From assembly GCA_944739405.2 (NCBI GenBank), contig OX123199.2, positions 3,585,898 to 3,649,897 on the forward strand: a DNA stretch of 64,000 nucleotides. Direction: 5' to 3'. Positions 1 to 11,605 of this stretch are shown here, one piece after another. Positions within the stretch are counted from its first letter, which is position 1, and each line of letters begins with the position of its first letter. This stretch comes from Euclidia mi. Its lineage: Eukaryota; Arthropoda; Insecta; Lepidoptera; Erebidae. The translations under genes and the position numbers were made by a program. The notes below the pieces were generated by a model. The model ran no database searches, had not been told where the DNA came from, and was given only the letters and a program-made list of their open reading frames with translations.

Positions 1-200
1 GGTGAAAGGCCTCGATGTCGAAACAAAGAACTCTCGATCAACCGAAAAGTTCGTTTTGATATCGGCGCTCGCACACTTTCTCTTTTTCACGGTTCTCTCA
101 CGCCCCGGGGCAGCATCAATCACGAATCTGCGGCGGACGCGTGCGGAGAAAGTGCGCGGGCGCTTCCCGGGTGACGGCGAGCCGGGTGTCGTGCACTGAC
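1..200 (-). other. Start of intron after exon A, or open extension of exon A
   Basis: The sequence begins with a good donor (GTCAGTG) at 200. The exon A frame has no stop down to base 1, about 67 further codons, rich in Arg and Lys (G-K-R-P-R and V-K-K-R-K). It is less GC-rich than the exon, especially at 1-120, which favours intron, but read-through cannot be excluded. Confidence 0.4.
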
Positions 201-378
201 CGTTGACGAAGACGTGCTGCCTCCAGATGTGGTACTGGTTCCAGCGGTCGTCGTCTTGCGCGTGGCCGTGCTGCAGCTGGGGGAGCGAGGGTAGGGGCGG
301 CGGCGGCGCGGGCGGCAGAAGCTGCGGCGGCGGCGCCGGCGGCCCCAGTGGCTGAATGGGCTGGTGCTGGTACTCCAT
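201..378 (-). CDS. Probable first coding exon (exon A) of a minus-strand gene, partial
   Basis: Starting at the ATG at 378 and reading left, the frame gives about 59 codons: M-E-Y-Q-H-Q, then a Pro/Leu/Gln-rich stretch, then an acidic-aromatic end (D-D-D-R-W-N-Q-Y-H-I-W-R-Q-H-V-F-V-N). It ends at a GT donor (G|GTCAGTG, intron from 200) in phase 1. This ATG is the first in frame after an upstream in-frame TGA, near 413-415. GC content and GC-ending codons set it apart from the AT-rich surroundings. The low-complexity Pro-rich start followed by a conserved-looking aromatic block resembles N-termini of insect regulatory proteins, but I do not recognise the family. The later exons would lie beyond the left edge. 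The frame also stays open past the donor to base 1, so a longer exon is possible. The exon is likely; the function is unknown. Confidence 0.55.
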
Positions 379-720
379 GGGGTCGACGAGGCGTTCGGTG
401 ACGCACTCGCTCAGTGATCACTCATCGCGGCGCAGGCGCGGAGAGAGCGCGCGGCGTGCGTGCGCGGCGACGTGCAGCGCGCGACTGGCCGAGGCGCGGC
501 GCGGCGGACGCGCTCCCTCCCGCGCCACCCACCACCACCGCGCCACCATCCCCACCCCCACTCTACCCCGCGAACACTTCCTCGCACGCAACACACAGTT
601 TTTAATTGCGGTGACATAATAGTACGATGCGCGATCACTCTCGCCGCCGATAAGTGATTAGTGAGCGCGGCACTCGGCGCTCAGCGCATGTCGTGTGTAC
701 ATAAGAGTGCACGTGTCGAG
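379..720 (-). promoter_or_regulatory. GC/CpG-rich 5' UTR and promoter region of exon A
   Basis: A GC-rich, CpG-dense block lies directly upstream of the exon A start codon on the minus strand and then drops into AT-rich DNA after about 740. Several overlapping open frames here on both strands are by-products of base composition. No TATA box is evident and the start site cannot be placed. Confidence 0.45.
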
Positions 721-1606
721 CGCGCATGTAAACAATGCCGACAACTAGGTTACACGACCACGTATTACTGCTCATCACATGTGCCCCACTGATAATACTT
801 CTCATATTAAAACAACTATTTTATTGAATCGATGACTATTTATGAAAGTAAAACGCATCCGCACATTGATACGTCAATCTATCATTTATCTAGATATTGG
901 ATGAATTTTTTGGAGAAAATACCGGGTTTACGGCTGACATAAAATTTTAACGAATGCATGTTTCCTAGTGGATTGGTCGAAGTATAACTAAATGCAATAG
1001 TCTAAAGCAAACAGAAACATGTATTAAAGTCCAAATCGTAAAAAAAATAGACCAAATACATACAATTTAATAAAATAAATTATTTTATTTGTTGTAAATA
1101 AAAGCGGTCGCGCGTTGAAGTCTTTTACTCGGCGCAACTTTCGCCATACAAATTAACATGTAAACTTATCTGTTTGTTTCGGTAATTAGTCATTACGTAA
1201 TAAAGTAATTACTAATGCACATTGCTCTAAAATATTTCATATGTCATGCAAGCATTGTATGCACAATTGAAAATTTAATGCATTAAGTAAACTTTTATTA
1301 TTTAAAAACGTAAAATATGATTGTTGAAAAGAGCATGTTATTTGTATATAACTAACAGTCACCAGTGACTTCGCTGGCCTTAACCTCTCAATCCATATCC
1401 TGTAACTCCATAGGAGAGTAACATTAAAAAATATCATTCCTTAGTAGGTACCAACGTTGTATCAAAAACCCACTATCGAATTTTCAGTTTCTAGCCTTAG
1501 TAGTTTAGGCTCTTCGATGATATGACCGTCAAGGCAAGTAAGTTATATGATGATGATAAACAGTAAAACATCATAGATATTATATACTAGGTGTATTTAT
1601 ACAATA
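721..1606. other. AT-rich non-coding stretch
   Basis: Low-GC DNA with no convincing frame, splice context or recognisable repeat. Confidence 0.5.
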
Positions 1607-1811
1607 CGTACATACATACATAGACTCACGCCTGTTTCCCGGAGGGGTAGGCAGAGACTACGGAACGCCATTTGCAACGATCCTGACATACCTCTCTTGC
1701 TTCATTCTCTCCCATCTAGTTTCTCATGCATGCTCTTCTATTAAGGGTACTTCTGACATGACCTTTTTTAGGATGTCTCCAATCTGGTCAGAAAACGTCC
1801 ACCTAGGTCTT
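1607..1811 (-). mobile_element. LINE 3' end fragment (same LINE as near 32 and 48 kb)
   Basis: Read on the minus strand, this is the C-terminal coding end and tail of a non-LTR retrotransposon. The plus strand starts with a CATACATA-type tail and the conserved CTCACGCCTGTTTCCCGG block, then matches the copies at 32,254 and 48,282 almost base for base. The element is 5'-truncated, leaving only about 200 bp. It abuts the next repeat directly. Confidence 0.75.
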
Positions 1812-1825
1812 ACCTTTATACAATA

Positions 1826-2031
1826 TCTTAATATATAAAATCCTTGCGTTACTGACTGACTGACAGACACGCTACAGCCGAAACTATTGGGCGCAGAAAG
1901 CTGAAATTTGGCACGTATGTTCCTTGGGGACCGTAGGGGTGCACTAAGAAGGGATTTCCCGAAATTCCCACGGGATCGGCCAAAACGGTTAAATTTAAAA
2001 AAATGCAGGCGTAGCTGCTGGCGTTGACTAG
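1826..2031 (+). repeat. Interspersed repeat R1, copy 1
   Basis: A repeat of about 205 bp running from TAATATATAAAATCCTTGCG through the GACTGACTGACAG and GGGATTTCCCGAAATTCCC blocks to GTAGCTGCTGGCG. Near-identical copies occur in reverse orientation at 16,495-16,697 and 35,437-35,647, with a diverged copy at 18,360-18,555. It carries no coding capacity. The class is not assigned. Confidence 0.75.
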
Positions 2032-3569
2032 TACATTTATAATGACACCTATTATAGTTTAAATCCTATTGATGTGAACGTGATTAAATCCTATAAGACG
2101 CAACCGGATTTTATTGTGAGGTGCAGTGCCAATATGTATATGTGTAATTACTATCTCTCAAGAAACGCAACGGTTTGTGAGGATGGATAAATATTTGTAA
2201 CTATTTACGGAAGACAACAAAACGGATCTTGATAAAAAAATTCAGTAATTTCAGCTTATACATTGAAATAGCTACATTTATAAAAAGAAACTGTTATTCT
2301 TCTCACACATCTTCGCTAGCCTCGTCCTCGAATCATACAGTAGGACAGGATTTTTACCAGCATAAGATAAAAAGTGATCACTATATAGCCTTTTACAGTC
2401 CACTGCCGGACATAGATCTCTCTTAATACAATTATGAGGCAAGAGGCTCGTAATAAGGATTGATGTCGATTTCTCCGTACCTTCCCAAAGCTAACCACTT
2501 CTGTCCTGTATCGTCTCTTACGACTCCGCGTTGATCGACACCCAAGAAATTAAATAAGCTAACAATATGCATTCTTAATCTTACACGGAGAATCAAAATA
2601 CATAGGTACGTAGTATTAGTGCCTAGATTCTAGGTAATCGGAGAGGCGGTGTGTGAGAGGGGAGAGGGGTAAATGAGCCGATAGCGACTACAATGGTGTT
2701 TACCTGCCGACTCTGCGACCAGCTGGCAACTCGTGAGTCACGGTATTCGCTTTTTCAGGAATTTCACAACAATCCCATTGCTATGATACTTGAGAGACAT
2801 TTCTTTAAACATTGCCTCGTGGCTGTTTATCTTCTCGAGGTCATGAGAAGGATAGTGTTGTGATTTGCAGAGTTCAAGAGTATCGATAGGTTTTCTTTGA
2901 CCATTTACCATGTATGCTTGCTTGAGAAGATTTGAGATATCTAACAGCCAATGCAGATGTATACATCTTCATGAATTTAAATAGGTTTCCTTCTTAGCAC
3001 GTCTATTTACCGTCTTTACTTACTTGAGAAGTTTCGACTGACTCTCAACCACAAATATGGTAACTATTTATTTACTACCAGTATTTTAAGGATTTATAAT
3101 CTAACATTTATGTGACAATTTTTGTACCTCACAGTAACAAAAATTAACTATTGCTGACTTCGTTACTATAGGGTACATAATAGATAAAATTGAGTATATA
3201 GAAAACACAATCCTTGAATCCGAAGGGCCGCATCATAATCAGTTGCATGTTTTTATTATTATGCAAACGAAAAGATGACGTTACCATGAACTACATTGTT
3301 TATCAGCGTCACTTGCATAGCCCAAACTAAAACAATGCGTTGCATTATCAGTGTTTATACTTGACCGAAGGTGCCTTATATTCGGTAACCTTTAGGTTTA
3401 ATCAAGTGGGTCTATCACACAATATTTCCAGCTCACTGGGAGATTACAAAACTTTCTGTCGCCTGCAATGGACCTCTTATGTGGATGGTACATTTCAGCA
3501 GAACTAAAAGTATATAGAGGAGAAAAGTATGGAAACTTTGATCCTTAACTTTACACTTCACTACGTAGT
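2032..3569. other. Non-coding stretch, nothing assigned
   Basis: AT-rich DNA with only short chance frames. A slightly more GC-rich patch at 2,640-2,760 shows no usable frame. Confidence 0.4.
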
Positions 3570-3740
3570 ATAAAACAAATTCTATCTTCTGTCTGTCTGT
3601 CCCTATGAATGCTTAAATCTTTAAAACTACGCAACGGATTTCAAAGCGGTATTTTTTAATAGATAGAGTGATTCAAGAGGAAGGTTTATATGTATAAAAC
3701 ATGCCTTATAAGCATTGCACCCGTGCGAAGCCGATTGTAA
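3570..3740 (+). repeat. Degraded interspersed repeat with CTGTCTGTCTGTCC start
   Basis: A TCTGTCTGTC run, then ACTACGCAACGGATTT, ending in the CGTGCGAAGCC motif. This layout (short pyrimidine repeat, 'actac..cggattt', 'gcgaagcc') recurs near 19.7, 28.0, 54.4 and 55.1 kb and is typical of insect retroelement 3' ends. No coding part remains. Confidence 0.5.
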
Positions 3741-4727
3741 AGCTGAATAGTTTTTATTTTTATTTTTATTTTATTTTATTTCAATAAGCACACTAACAGT
3801 ATAATTACAAGAAACATTGTACACAGCCTTCTTATGTCTAAATTAAGAGTAATTACACAGGTAATAAGTATGCATAACATTATGGAAATATTTTTTCACG
3901 TAAAAGGGATTATACATTTTCATGCAAGCCATACTAGACTATCAAAATAAAATTATTGAACACACAAAAGACAGATACTTAATTGGTTTGGCAATAGAGT
4001 TAGTTCCTGAGGAACAACAGGTTCGACGTGAAAAATATTTAGCCGCAATAAGTAAACTCAATACATCGTTCTTGCAGTAAATTAAAACTATTTTTCTTGC
4101 CAAGCTGAGATATTAGCGTTTAGCCAGAGGAGTAATAAGCTGTCGTACAAAAACACATAGTGTAAACCCAATTATAAAAAAACCTCGACAACTCATATAG
4201 AGACCCAGGTGCAGTACAATTACCAAATTTATCATATAATCTTACTTTAAATAGTAGGTACCTTGAAAAACGACACACAGATACGTAATCCAGGACCTGC
4301 AGCTTAAACTATTAACCTAATTATCCGATCGAAGTTCTTTCAATTTTGCTCTTCTTTTTGTATAGAATCAAAATTGCAAAAACGTTTCATTATTTATGTA
4401 CCAAAACGATGACCTCAATAAACCGATAACGAAAGGGGTGTAGGCGTGGTAAAACCATGTTCTTTGTTAGAAAGTGAAATAAAATAAATGGTAGGCATTA
4501 TCAGAATTGGTTCCGATGACTACCGTATTCATATCTCGGCAATGCATGAGTGAAAATAAAAGTGAGAGTCCGAAACAGGTTATTTTCGAGTTGGTTTTCT
4601 TTTAAAACCGCTTGGTATTAAGACTGATGAATAAAGAACGCTGTGTGAATATTACGACTAAATATTGAATGCTCACGGCTCTGTATGCCTAAATGGGTAG
4701 ACAGAAATGTTATTAATTTAATTTAAT
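3741..4727. other. AT-rich non-coding stretch
   Basis: Starts with a short TTTTA-repeat run at about 3,750-3,785. Nothing else identifiable. Confidence 0.4.
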
Positions 4728-4975
4728 TGACTGCCTCCGTGGTCCCGTGGATAGCGTATGCGACTGCTGATCGGAGGTCCCGCGTTCGTTTCCCGGGTCG
4801 GGCAAAAGTGTTACTGGGCTTTTCCGAATACTCAGTAGCAGCCCGGAGTCTGGCGATGAGCCCGGTAACGGCAATAGGCTCGCCCCTTATTACGTGGGGC
4901 CTAAAAATTAATGGCGAAACGTGGGTGTAAAATCTACACCTCTACCTACCCCTTCGGGGATACAGACGTGAAAAT
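4728..4975 (+). mobile_element. SINE-B, copy 1 (near full length)
   Basis: A tRNA-derived SINE. It has an A-box-like head (GTGGTCCCGTGGATAGCG), a B-box-like GTTCGTTTCCC at about 4,783, then the family body with GGCAATAGGCTCGCCCC and TTACGTGGG, and a tail CTACCCCTTCGGGGATA. The tail resembles the 3' end of the LINE near 11.1 and 43 kb. Both flanks are rich in TTAATTTAA, so the target duplication cannot be placed exactly. Confidence 0.85.
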
Positions 4976-5000
4976 AAAATTAATTAATTTATTTTTTTAA

Positions 5001-5190
5001 AGACTGCTCGGATGGCATAGTGGTTTAGGCAGTCATCTCGCCACGTGGTTCTGCATTGGGTGCGGGTTTGATTTCCACACAATATGATATATTGTGCAAT
5101 TCACAAATTGTTTTTGAGTCTGGGTGTTCTCTGTGTCCGTTAATAGAATGTTTGTAAAGTCCCTTGCAATTAGGATTTATTCTTAAAACA
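5001..5190 (+). mobile_element. SINE-D, tRNA-like head copy
   Basis: The head has an A-box-like GCATAGTGGTTTAGGCAG and a B-box-like GCGGGTTTGATTTCC, followed by a body with TGTGTCCGTTAATAGAATG and GTAAAGTCCCTTG. Related pieces occur near 37.4, 55.6 and 62.9 kb. It follows SINE-B after about 25 bp. Confidence 0.65.
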
Positions 5191-6059
5191 GAAGTATTTT
5201 GAAATCTTAATATATGTTTATAATACCTGTTACACCTTTCTATCGTAATTTAATCAGACAACTACGGAAGCGCACATACCGTGTTGCTACAAGGAATTTC
5301 CCGAGACAAGCGTGTATAGACCATTAACCCTATCAACGCATATAAATTAGCGTATTACACTGCCGATTTTACCTTCAAGCATCTGGACTTGACTTTTAGA
5401 CTTGACTTTTTTTTTACTATATTGGTGATTGATATAATAATCTGCATTTTAATTCTTATATATGTTTGTGCCATTTTTATGACTCCTGCATAATTCACAT
5501 GGGCTTTCCGCCTTATTCCTAATACCGTTATCGTTATGGTTACCATAGCAACATAAGATCTTTATTTTGTTCTTCGTCAACCACGTGAAATATCGAAGGC
5601 TTAAGGTTCCATATATTTTTGCAGTCAGAGAATAGCGATATAGCTAAGTAAATGTTACTTTCTATAGACTCTCTGGTATCAAAGTCGAGATTTAAGATCA
5701 TATACAAGCACAGAATTCAGAACAAACGAAAATGTAGTTTTATTTTGCCAATAAATAATTTTGCGTGTATGCGTACGCAACGATTAAAAAAAAAGGTCTC
5801 CAAAAGGCATTGTTAGAGAAGTCTTTGTTTCACCAATTACAATAGTACTTTCTTATCAGAAAAGGCCTTCGTAATATGGAGTATTGAGGTATAACTATGG
5901 GATCGTAATGTTAAGAAATGTTACTATCTACTTACATAGAATTTCAGGTGTCATTTCAGACGGGCTATTCTGGTAATGCCTCGGTAGAGTAAATTTTAAA
6001 GATACTAGTTTGATATCACAAAAGTGCCTTCATCTCCACCAAAAGTCAATGTTCTAAAA
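5191..6059. other. AT-rich non-coding stretch
   Basis: No supported gene or repeat. Confidence 0.4.
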
Positions 6060-6292
6060 CTTGGTCATCTCATCATCATCAGCCTCTAAGAGTCCACTGC
6101 TGGACTAGGCCTCTCCTTTAAAATGAGGAATTTGCCTACTATACCACGGTGGACAAACGGTTACCTTCTCTTACAGTGCTGTTCTGTGCATAATATTCTC
6201 CCTCTGTCGGCTCTTACGACACCCATGCGATGATATAGGGTGGTAACATTCCGTATTCTTAATCCGTCACCACACGGGCGTCTTGGTCGTCT
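6060..6292 (-). mobile_element. SINE-A, copy 1 with target duplication
   Basis: Sense is the minus strand: head CCGTGTGGTGACGG (plus-strand right end) and a TGATGATGATG tail (left end), with the marker CACTGCTGGACTAGGCC at about 6,094. It is flanked by CTTGGTCATCT at 6,060-6,070 and CTTGGTCGTCT at 6,282-6,292, an 11-bp target duplication with one difference, which marks retroposition. The element body is 6,071-6,281. Confidence 0.85.
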
Positions 6293-7514
6293 AGGTAGTC
6301 ATGGTCTATAATCAGTAGTGACCACAACTCAGAGGGCTATACTCAGCTGACAACTTTAAAATCCATACGTTTTCTGTCGATAGACGAATTTTAAGGCCAA
6401 AATCTATTAACTCACAATCCTAATATAACTCAAATTAGGTGTATCAGGCCTAAGTTTAGTAGTATTTTTATGCATACGACAGGCGTGTACAAATCTCTAT
6501 TTTATTTCCACATTGTTCTTTCATGCCTTTCGTCTGGTATGAAAATAAACGCTATTTCTTTCTTTCTTTCTTCTTTCTTTCTAGTAGTAACTAGTAATGG
6601 ACTACGAAAGGCTGAATAATGTATGATGGAACATTTCTTTTTAATAGATAAAGACGATTGACGACAAACAAATATAGTATTTTATCGTTAAGAGACTTCT
6701 TGGTATAATCCATGTGTTTACATTTATATAACACACAAAAATCATTATTCCCTAATCACATCCACGTTTTCAGATATCCACTTACTATTGTAAATACTAT
6801 TGTAACATTATATTCTAATGTGTTTTCTTGATCTTCTAATAACTCCGGGCACGTGAACTTGTACAGATGGAACTTATAATAACAAGGAGAATGTTTATCA
6901 AAACAATAAAATCCTTTCGTAGAAGCAATTTTCCTCTAAGTTATATAAATATCGAGCATTTTCGCGAAGACAGAGATAGTTGATTTGTATAAAATGTATA
7001 AAAATTTAAGTTGAACAGGTGAGTACAGTTAAATAAATCAGGTCAATTATAAGAAATATTTTTATTTTCTTATAAATTACGGCATAGTAGTGATAGAAAA
7101 GTTGATCCATTTAGCGTAGTGAAGTAATTTGAATTCCGGCGCGATCACAAAAGTATGCTATATAATATGTTATGCTATATGTTATGGGCCATCGACGGAA
7201 ACCACGGTGGTTTTAGTGGCTAACGCCCTTAGGGGAGAATCACTCGAGAGGTCTACCTACCTCGGCAGAAGTATTTCTCAACAAGGAGGCATATTTGAAT
7301 ATTATGAATCATAACAAAATTTTCAATATAATATTATGTAGGCCAGGAATCCAAGCGATATATTGTTAAAAATAACATACATTCGCTTGTTTCTTAGAAC
7401 TTCTTACGCGAAACACTCAGTCTTACAGCTCTTGCACAGGACCGTCAGCAAACATATAACGTATAACGCAAAACAAGGCATGCAGTTGTGTAAAGAATCA
7501 ACATTATTTTATTC
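6293..7514. other. Non-coding stretch with TTTC microsatellite
   Basis: AT-rich. A TTTC run lies at about 6,554-6,581. No gene evidence. Confidence 0.4.
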
Positions 7515-7595
7515 GACTCAGTGGTGTAGCGGGAGTACAACCGACTGCCACAAAGAATGTCGCAGGTTCGATCCCCGCACAAGTCAAACCTTCCA
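7515..7595 (+). mobile_element. tRNA-like SINE head
   Basis: CAGTGGTGTAGCGGGAGTAC (A-box region) and GCAGGTTCGATCCCCGC (B box) about 35 bp apart match the start of a tRNA-derived SINE. The 3' half does not fold into a normal acceptor stem, so this is not called a tRNA gene. Confidence 0.5.
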
Positions 7596-7659
7596 TATAG
7601 TCGCAAAAAAAGTATATAAAACAGGTATGTTTTTCATTTTTTAGTACGCATAGTACGAG

Positions 7660-7875
7660 TTTTTTTTATGGTAATAGGCGGCAAACGAGCAGATGGATTG
7701 CCTGATGGTAAGCAATTACCGCCGCCCATGGACACAAGCAACACCACAGGAGTCACAAGTGCGTTGCCGCCCCTTGGGGTTGGGAAAAGGGATAGGATGA
7801 GGAGTGGGATCAGGGAGAAGGGATAGGGGATAGGGCCTCCGGCACTCTCACTCACCGAACGAAACGCAACAGTTT
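7660..7875 (+). repeat. Interspersed repeat E, copy 1
   Basis: Runs from TATGGTAATAGGCGGCAAAC through TGATGGTAAGCAATTACCGC and GCCCATGGACACAAGCAAC to CCGGCACTCTCACTCACCG. Reverse copies lie at 15,412-15,585 and 38,452-38,625. The repeat is GC-rich relative to its surroundings and carries a purine-rich GGGATAGGATGAGGAG block. It is a dispersed family; its class is not certain. Confidence 0.75.
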
Positions 7876-8979
7876 AGGTACTGTTCATGTTAAGTGAGTA
7901 CAAGTTCTATTGAGTTTAGGTCTAGATCGTATTATATTATACAATATTATTATGATTATGTTCATGTATGAGTGACGCTCTTGATAACCCGAGCGCCTAT
8001 CCGCGTCCAGCCCCGAATACACTATTGTTTATAACCGCCTAGCGCCACTGCCAATTATAGCCGCGTACGCAATACTCATCGACTGATAATACATTCAAGT
8101 TCATGGTCGCGTCCTTTTAATTGACGTATAGACTTACAACTCAGTACTGAGTGCTAAGATTCTGTTTGTGGTCGGTCGAGGTTACAGAATACGTTTACTC
8201 TTACAGATTTTTACTAGCAATATCTAATCTTATAACTTCTATATTATAAGTTTACGGGTATTGATTTTAAAATTACCGATAGAAAATAATGGGATTGTTC
8301 TATATCGTAATGAATAATACATAGTTTGCTCCATTGGGAGTTTAAAACTAAGATGATTCGTAAGTATAACTCTCTAGTGTCGGTGGAAAATAGTTTTCAC
8401 TTTGAATTTGTGAGCAATTCCTGTAACATATATCAGTTTACCAGTCTCGGGTCTGGTACGATTACCAATTAGGCAGATTGTCAAAGTTACATTTGGAGGA
8501 AAAGTTTACAAGGGCTATTGTTACGTGGAATAAAAAATATATGTAATAAATGTACTGCAACAAAATAACTGCGTATTCTTTTAGCTCGTAGGCGTGCGTT
8601 TAAAAGTAAACAACATGTAACTATCAGTCAGATTTCCGAGCAAAATAAACATTAATATATATATTTTTATTATACTGTTCCAACACGCGATTCTAAACTA
8701 TCCGCTTGAGAAACGGATGTGTGAACTTAGATATAAATTCACGGACTATTAAACCATTAGATGCATAAGTACAATCATCTCGATACGACGTATTAATTGG
8801 ACTAACAAACCGATATCGATCTACAGATAGCGTGCCAGCCATGTTTTTTCTCTTAAAAAAAAACAATGGTACCAAACCCAAAACTGGATAGCCCGTATCA
8901 CAAAGTAACACCATGGTATATTTTTATTGGTAGCTATCTGATCTGCAGATAAATATGGAACACGTATAGATTGTGTCCA
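7876..8979. other. Non-coding stretch
   Basis: AT-rich apart from a GC-richer patch at about 7,985-8,060. No frame or repeat identified. Confidence 0.35.
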
Positions 8980-9165
8980 TACAATCGATGTTCGGCCAAT
9001 ACCAAGAGTAGTTTAGAGCGAGTGCCAAAAGTCGTCGGCGGCGGCGCAGGCAGGTTTCACTTTCATGGGAGTGCGGAGGACGGCGGGGCGAGGGGAGGGG
9101 GAGGGGGGGCACTAGCCCGCTCCGCCGCACTCCACCTCTTACCACAAAAAATAAGCAACTTTTCC
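8980..9165. promoter_or_regulatory. GC-rich island inside the presumed large intron
   Basis: A sharply GC-rich island in AT-rich DNA, with a G-rich run at about 9,085-9,110 on the plus strand. On the minus strand a short frame starts M-K-V-K-P-A but stops after 17 codons. It could be an enhancer, an unrecognised promoter or a G-quadruplex-forming site; the sequence alone does not decide. Confidence 0.3.
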
Positions 9166-9694
9166 TTTCTCAAAAACACGAACACTTTCACCTTTGCCGA
9201 AACCTGCGCGAAAATACCGCCGCGCTTAGTGCGCATTAGAATATATGCATGTTTTAGTTTTCACTATCGTTAGTACCCGCGTGCATCCATATCACGTGTA
9301 CCAACCATGCCTTAGCGATCACAGCGCCCTCACCAATAAACAGTTATTATGTTCGCACCGAGTCCAAATACAATTTGCGTGAGTTCGAGCTCTTATCAAT
9401 CGCCTTCAGAGAGGCTTGAAGCAATTTCAATGGCATTTCTAACTATAAATATGCTTATCACTAGACCGATTGCGATGGCGAGTTAGGCGAGCTCCTTAAA
9501 CTATCAACAATGAACTTTCTAAACTGGCGATAAATCATATCTGCGCCGAAAAATTCCTAGACTTCGAATGGTAATATGTAGAGATACGTATGTATGTAAG
9601 AGAATTTATTGTATTCGCTTGACGAGTGGGTATAAACAAAAGTGTAGGAAACTGATGAGTTTCGAACAATAGGTTAGATAGTTGAGAGAGATGA
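9166..9694. other. Non-coding stretch between two GC-rich patches
   Basis: Mixed composition, no coding or repeat evidence. Confidence 0.35.
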
Positions 9695-9905
9695 CGTGTT
9701 AGATTTGTGTAGTAACGAGAGCACGTTTGTCAGTGCGATGCGACCGAGGCTCGGGTCGGTGGTGTGCGGTGTCGCGCTGGTTCAATGTCAGGGTTGTCAC
9801 CTGGCCGCGGTCCGCCTGCCCGCGTTATCGCTCTTATCGCTCCATTGTGCCTCGACAATAACACCAGTGTTTACAGTTGTACCACACACCAGGTGTGGAT
9901 AACAC
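9695..9905. promoter_or_regulatory. GC-rich patch with paired GATA-type and E-box-like sites
   Basis: Between AT-rich flanks this holds TTATCGCTCTTATCGCTCC (two CGATAA-type sites on the minus strand) and E-box-like CACCTG and CAGGTG. A 68-codon plus-strand frame crosses it without any recognisable domain. It reads more like a cis-regulatory element than an exon, but that is inference. Confidence 0.25.
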
Positions 9906-11086
9906 CAAACCAAAACCCATACCACAATTAGGTATTACTAGAAAGGCCTATTAAAATCTAGGCGTCCGAATATGCAAAGAAATTCGATTCACGGATCTAT
10001 TCTTTTTTTATAACAATAAATTGAATATAAAAAAGTAAGATAAATTACGAAATATACAAAAATGATATCAGAATTTTGAAAGTGAGCTCCGACCTTGACA
10101 GTTACTTTGTAAACACGAAATGCCTTTACTTCGCGGCGCGGCTTTCACCGATGACGCGGCGGTCCATTTCATTTTGGCTCGCCTGATACACTAATTCCAC
10201 GTAACTTGTGACACACATTTTGGTTTTCAATTTGCCAGATTATTTAAATTTAAATATACTCTCAGTTTACGGTCGATTATACTTTTCTGAAAAGGTTAAT
10301 TGCATGGAAATAACTTGACATACACACTTGACAAAATATTTTATATCGCAAACGCAATTATTGAAATAAAAAATAGAGATGAAATATTCCACTGTGTTCA
10401 TTACCAATACGTGTAACCTACCTGAAACTGACAGGTACAAAAGGAAGGTTTTCATCTATTTTGATCATGGGTTGGGATGCACCAGGCTTCGTTACGACAT
10501 AAGAGAAGTACTTAACACGCTTGGGAGCTTTATACTTATAGGTTGAATATGTAACGCTTAAAATCTGATACAGAGTTGTACTTTTTGTATAGTCGTATTC
10601 AAACAGTGAAGTGATCTAAGTAATATTTAGAAACATATTAGATTTTTTTATCAATATGCCAATGTTTTTCTCAATCTTTTGCAGTTCCCTATAGTGGTGC
10701 CAAAGAAATGTATTGTTTGCCTACTACAACGTTTTTAGCATGGCGATATTAATTTTGGTAACTCTGTTTTTTTAATCTTATTTTATTTTGGGACTCTTAT
10801 TTAATCTTATTTTATGATGGGCCTGAGCCCATCGTATACTTTTATAATATTCTATTCAGGTATTATAAATAATATGTTTAACAAGTTTATAAAAATTTTC
10901 CAAGATCATAATTTCCTAAATAAAAGTGAAACTTAATAGCAGCAAGTTGGCAGTAGCTCTGGACGCAAAAATCCACACTACTACTATCATTCATATGTGA
11001 ACTAGTCATTCTATGTCACGAATTTGGGCATACGTCATTTCGCAAGTAGGCCGTAGCCAAATGACCATACGTCGTGACTATATTCA
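9906..11086. other. Non-coding stretch
   Basis: AT-rich, with a short GC-richer patch at 10,125-10,190. A TTTAATCTTATTTTA motif occurs twice near 10,765-10,815. No gene found. Confidence 0.35.
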
Positions 11087-11605
11087 GTTATGTTTCATAA
11101 TAGAGTGCTGGTGCCCACCTTGATGTATGGAAGTGAGTGTTGGGTATGGCAGAAAAAGCATGAAAGCAGAATTAACGCAGTTGAGATGCGATCACTGCGT
11201 AGTATGTGTGGGGTGAGACTGATTGATAGAATTCCGAATGCAGTAATACGAGAGCGATGTGGCCTGAAAGAAGATGTTGTGACAAGGATTGAGAAAGGAA
11301 TGCTGAAATGGTTTGGACACATGGAGTGAATGAGTGAAGAAAGATTGACGAATCAAATATATATGGCAGAGGTGTGTGGGCAAGCCGGTTGCGGCAGACC
11401 TCATAAAACGTTCGTTGACCAAATTGGGGACGTCTTGAAAAACAGAAAAGTCCGAAGCACCCGTAACCGGCGAGCATGTATGAAAAGAATAATGAATGTA
11501 AAGGAAGCGCGTGTGGTTTGTAAGGATAGAAGCAAGTGGCGTTCTGTTGTCTCTGCCTACCCCGACGGGAAAAAGGCGTGAGCATAATTATGTACGTATG
11601 GATGT
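11087..11605 (+). pseudogene. LINE reverse-transcriptase C-terminal fragment, 5'-truncated
   Basis: Two adjoining reading frames give the end of a non-LTR retrotransposon polyprotein. The first contains P-T-L-M-Y-G-S-E-C-W-V-W-Q and the G-M-L-K-W-F-G-H motif, which lie after the catalytic domain; the second ends S-K-W-R-S-V-V-S-A-Y-P-D-G-K-K-A and a stop. An in-frame TGA at about 11,327 separates them, so the copy is dead. The tail is a degenerate GTACGTATGGATGTAT run. The copy at 42,990-43,640 is the closest relative. The catalytic part of the RT is missing. The clade is not assigned. Confidence 0.9.
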
